Origin: Erwinia sp050410775
GTDB lineage: Bacteria; Pseudomonadota; Gammaproteobacteria; Enterobacterales; Enterobacteriaceae
NCBI RefSeq assembly: GCF_050410775.1
Contig: NZ_CP191229.1
DNA: 64,000 nucleotides
Direction: 5' to 3' (one strand)
Shown here: piece by piece, positions 63,299-64,000 of the stretch
How the letters are laid out: every line of letters begins with the position of its first letter
Position numbering within the stretch: position 1 is the first letter of the stretch
Translations under genes and position numbers: made by a program
The notes under the pieces: generated by a model
What the model was told of the DNA's origin: nothing
What the model saw: only the letters and a program-made list of their open reading frames with translations
The model's database searches: none

Positions 63299-64000
63299 AT
63301 GGTCAGGAAAAGCAGAAAGTTGGCTCTGCCTCAGCATGTAACGCAATCTGGGATGGAAGGACGGCGCGCACGTTTAAGCGTGCTGGCGGTAGCGGTATGT
63401 CTGGGTTCTGTCGGTCAGGCTGCGGCAAGCAGTTATATTGAACAGGGCGCCGCGGGCAATCCGACAAGCTGGCGCAGTAATGAATATAAAGCGGAATGGG
63501 GGCTGGGCGCGATTAACGCAGATAAAGCCTATGCTGCCGGTTACAGTGGCAAAGGCGTTAAGCTGGGCATTTTCGATCAGTCTGTTTATGCCGCACATCC
63601 GGAGTTTTCCGGCAGCGATAAAGTCATTAACCTGGTGACCGAAGGCATACGCGCCTACACCGACCCTTATATTCCGGTAAAAGCGGGTGATGCGTTCCGC
63701 TATGACGGCACGCCCAGCGTGGATTCTGACGGTACGCTGGGATCGCACGGCACGCACGTAGCCGGCATCGCGGCAGGCAGCCGTGACGGCGGCCCCATGC
63801 ACGGCGTCGCCTATGACGCGCAAATCGTCAGTGCTGAAAATGGCGATCCCGGCCCGGAGGATGGCATCATCCTCGGCAACGATGGCGCGGTCTATAAAGC
63901 GGGCTGGGACGCGCTCAGGGAGAGCGGCGTGCGCATTATCAACAACAGCTGGGGCATCGGCATTACCGAAAAATTCGCTCAGGGCGGCAGCGATCCGGCG
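63299..64000 (+). CDS. Subtilisin-like (S8) autotransporter serine protease, 5' part
   Basis: 234 codons are visible before the window ends. A long signal peptide (residues 1-43, basic start, hydrophobic core SVLAVAVCLGSVGQAAA) is followed by a peptidase S8 domain: catalytic Asp93 in GIFDQSV, His153 in GSHGTHVAGIAAG and the oxyanion-hole region INNSWG near residue 216. The Ser residue and any translocator barrel lie beyond the window. Such extended-signal S8 proteins in Enterobacterales are usually autotransporters, but this is inferred. The start ATG has AGGGTGG upstream. Preceded by the AT-rich interval. Confidence 0.8.
   Translation, partial: MVRKSRKLALPQHVTQSGMEGRRARLSVLAVAVCLGSVGQAAASSYIEQGAAGNPTSWRSNEYKAEWGLGAINADKAYAAGYSGKGVKLGIFDQSVYAAHPEFSGSDKVINLVTEGIRAYTDPYIPVKAGDAFRYDGTPSVDSDGTLGSHGTHVAGIAAGSRDGGPMHGVAYDAQIVSAENGDPGPEDGIILGNDGAVYKAGWDALRESGVRIINNSWGIGITEKFAQGGSDPA

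Noticed and set aside
1..64000. CRISPR array, insertion sequence or prophage
   Set aside because: No regularly spaced repeats, transposase or phage structural genes were seen; the only close repeats are the three tRNA-Leu genes.

Overview
The window is a GC-rich, densely coding stretch of an enterobacterial chromosome. Gene content and order point to a Pantoea/Erwinia-like member of the Erwiniaceae; this is inferred from gene order and protein resemblance, not from a search. Two blocks follow Escherichia coli gene order closely. Block A (1-16.7 kb) runs yhaJ, yqjG, yqjF, yqjK-yqjE-yqjD, yqjC, mzrA-yqjA, sstT, alx with its yybP-ykoY manganese riboswitch, ygjR, ygjP, rlmG, fadH. It lacks the exu/uxa genes and has gained a ClC channel and a second polyphenol-oxidase-family (YfiH-like) gene. 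Block B (33-54.9 kb) runs fhuF, a DUF1435 gene, three identical tRNA-Leu(CAG) genes, rsmC, holD-rimI-yjjG, prfC, osmY, ytjA, a decayed yjjU, yjjV, deoCABD, ytjB, serB-radA-nadR, with a yghU-like and a tag-like gene inserted. These two blocks lie far apart in E. coli but close together here.

The region between them (17-33 kb) is accessory. It holds a carbonic anhydrase/SulP transporter pair (probable bicarbonate uptake), an AI-2E family permease, a TrkH-type potassium transporter, a frameshifted hicB antitoxin remnant beside tRNA-Ile2(CAU), an AraC regulator and a short-chain dehydrogenase, and a histidine phosphatase. Next comes a putative nucleoside uptake and hydrolysis operon (MFS, LacI regulator, nucleoside hydrolase) whose repressor gene carries a one-base frameshift, then a copper-type PepSY/DUF2946 pair and a YbaK-like deacylase. 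After nadR (54.9-64 kb) a second accessory segment holds an acid-sugar type MFS transporter with an enolase-superfamily dehydratase, a remnant of the nadR 3' end, an asc-like beta-glucoside system (regulator, 6-phospho-beta-glucosidase, PTS EIIBC), and the start of a subtilisin-like autotransporter protease that runs off the window.

Regulatory sites legible in the sequence include the deo promoter (two CRP sites 53 bp apart, a DeoR operator over the -10), a Fur box before fhuF, an AscG-type operator before ascF, a LacI-type operator that fills the -35/-10 spacer of the nucleoside operon, and several terminators. No CRISPR array, insertion sequence or rRNA was seen. The points most worth follow-up are four decayed genes (hicB, the operon lacI, yjjU, the nadR fragment) and the two putative LacI-controlled operons; nothing here looks like an entirely new defence or biosynthetic system.
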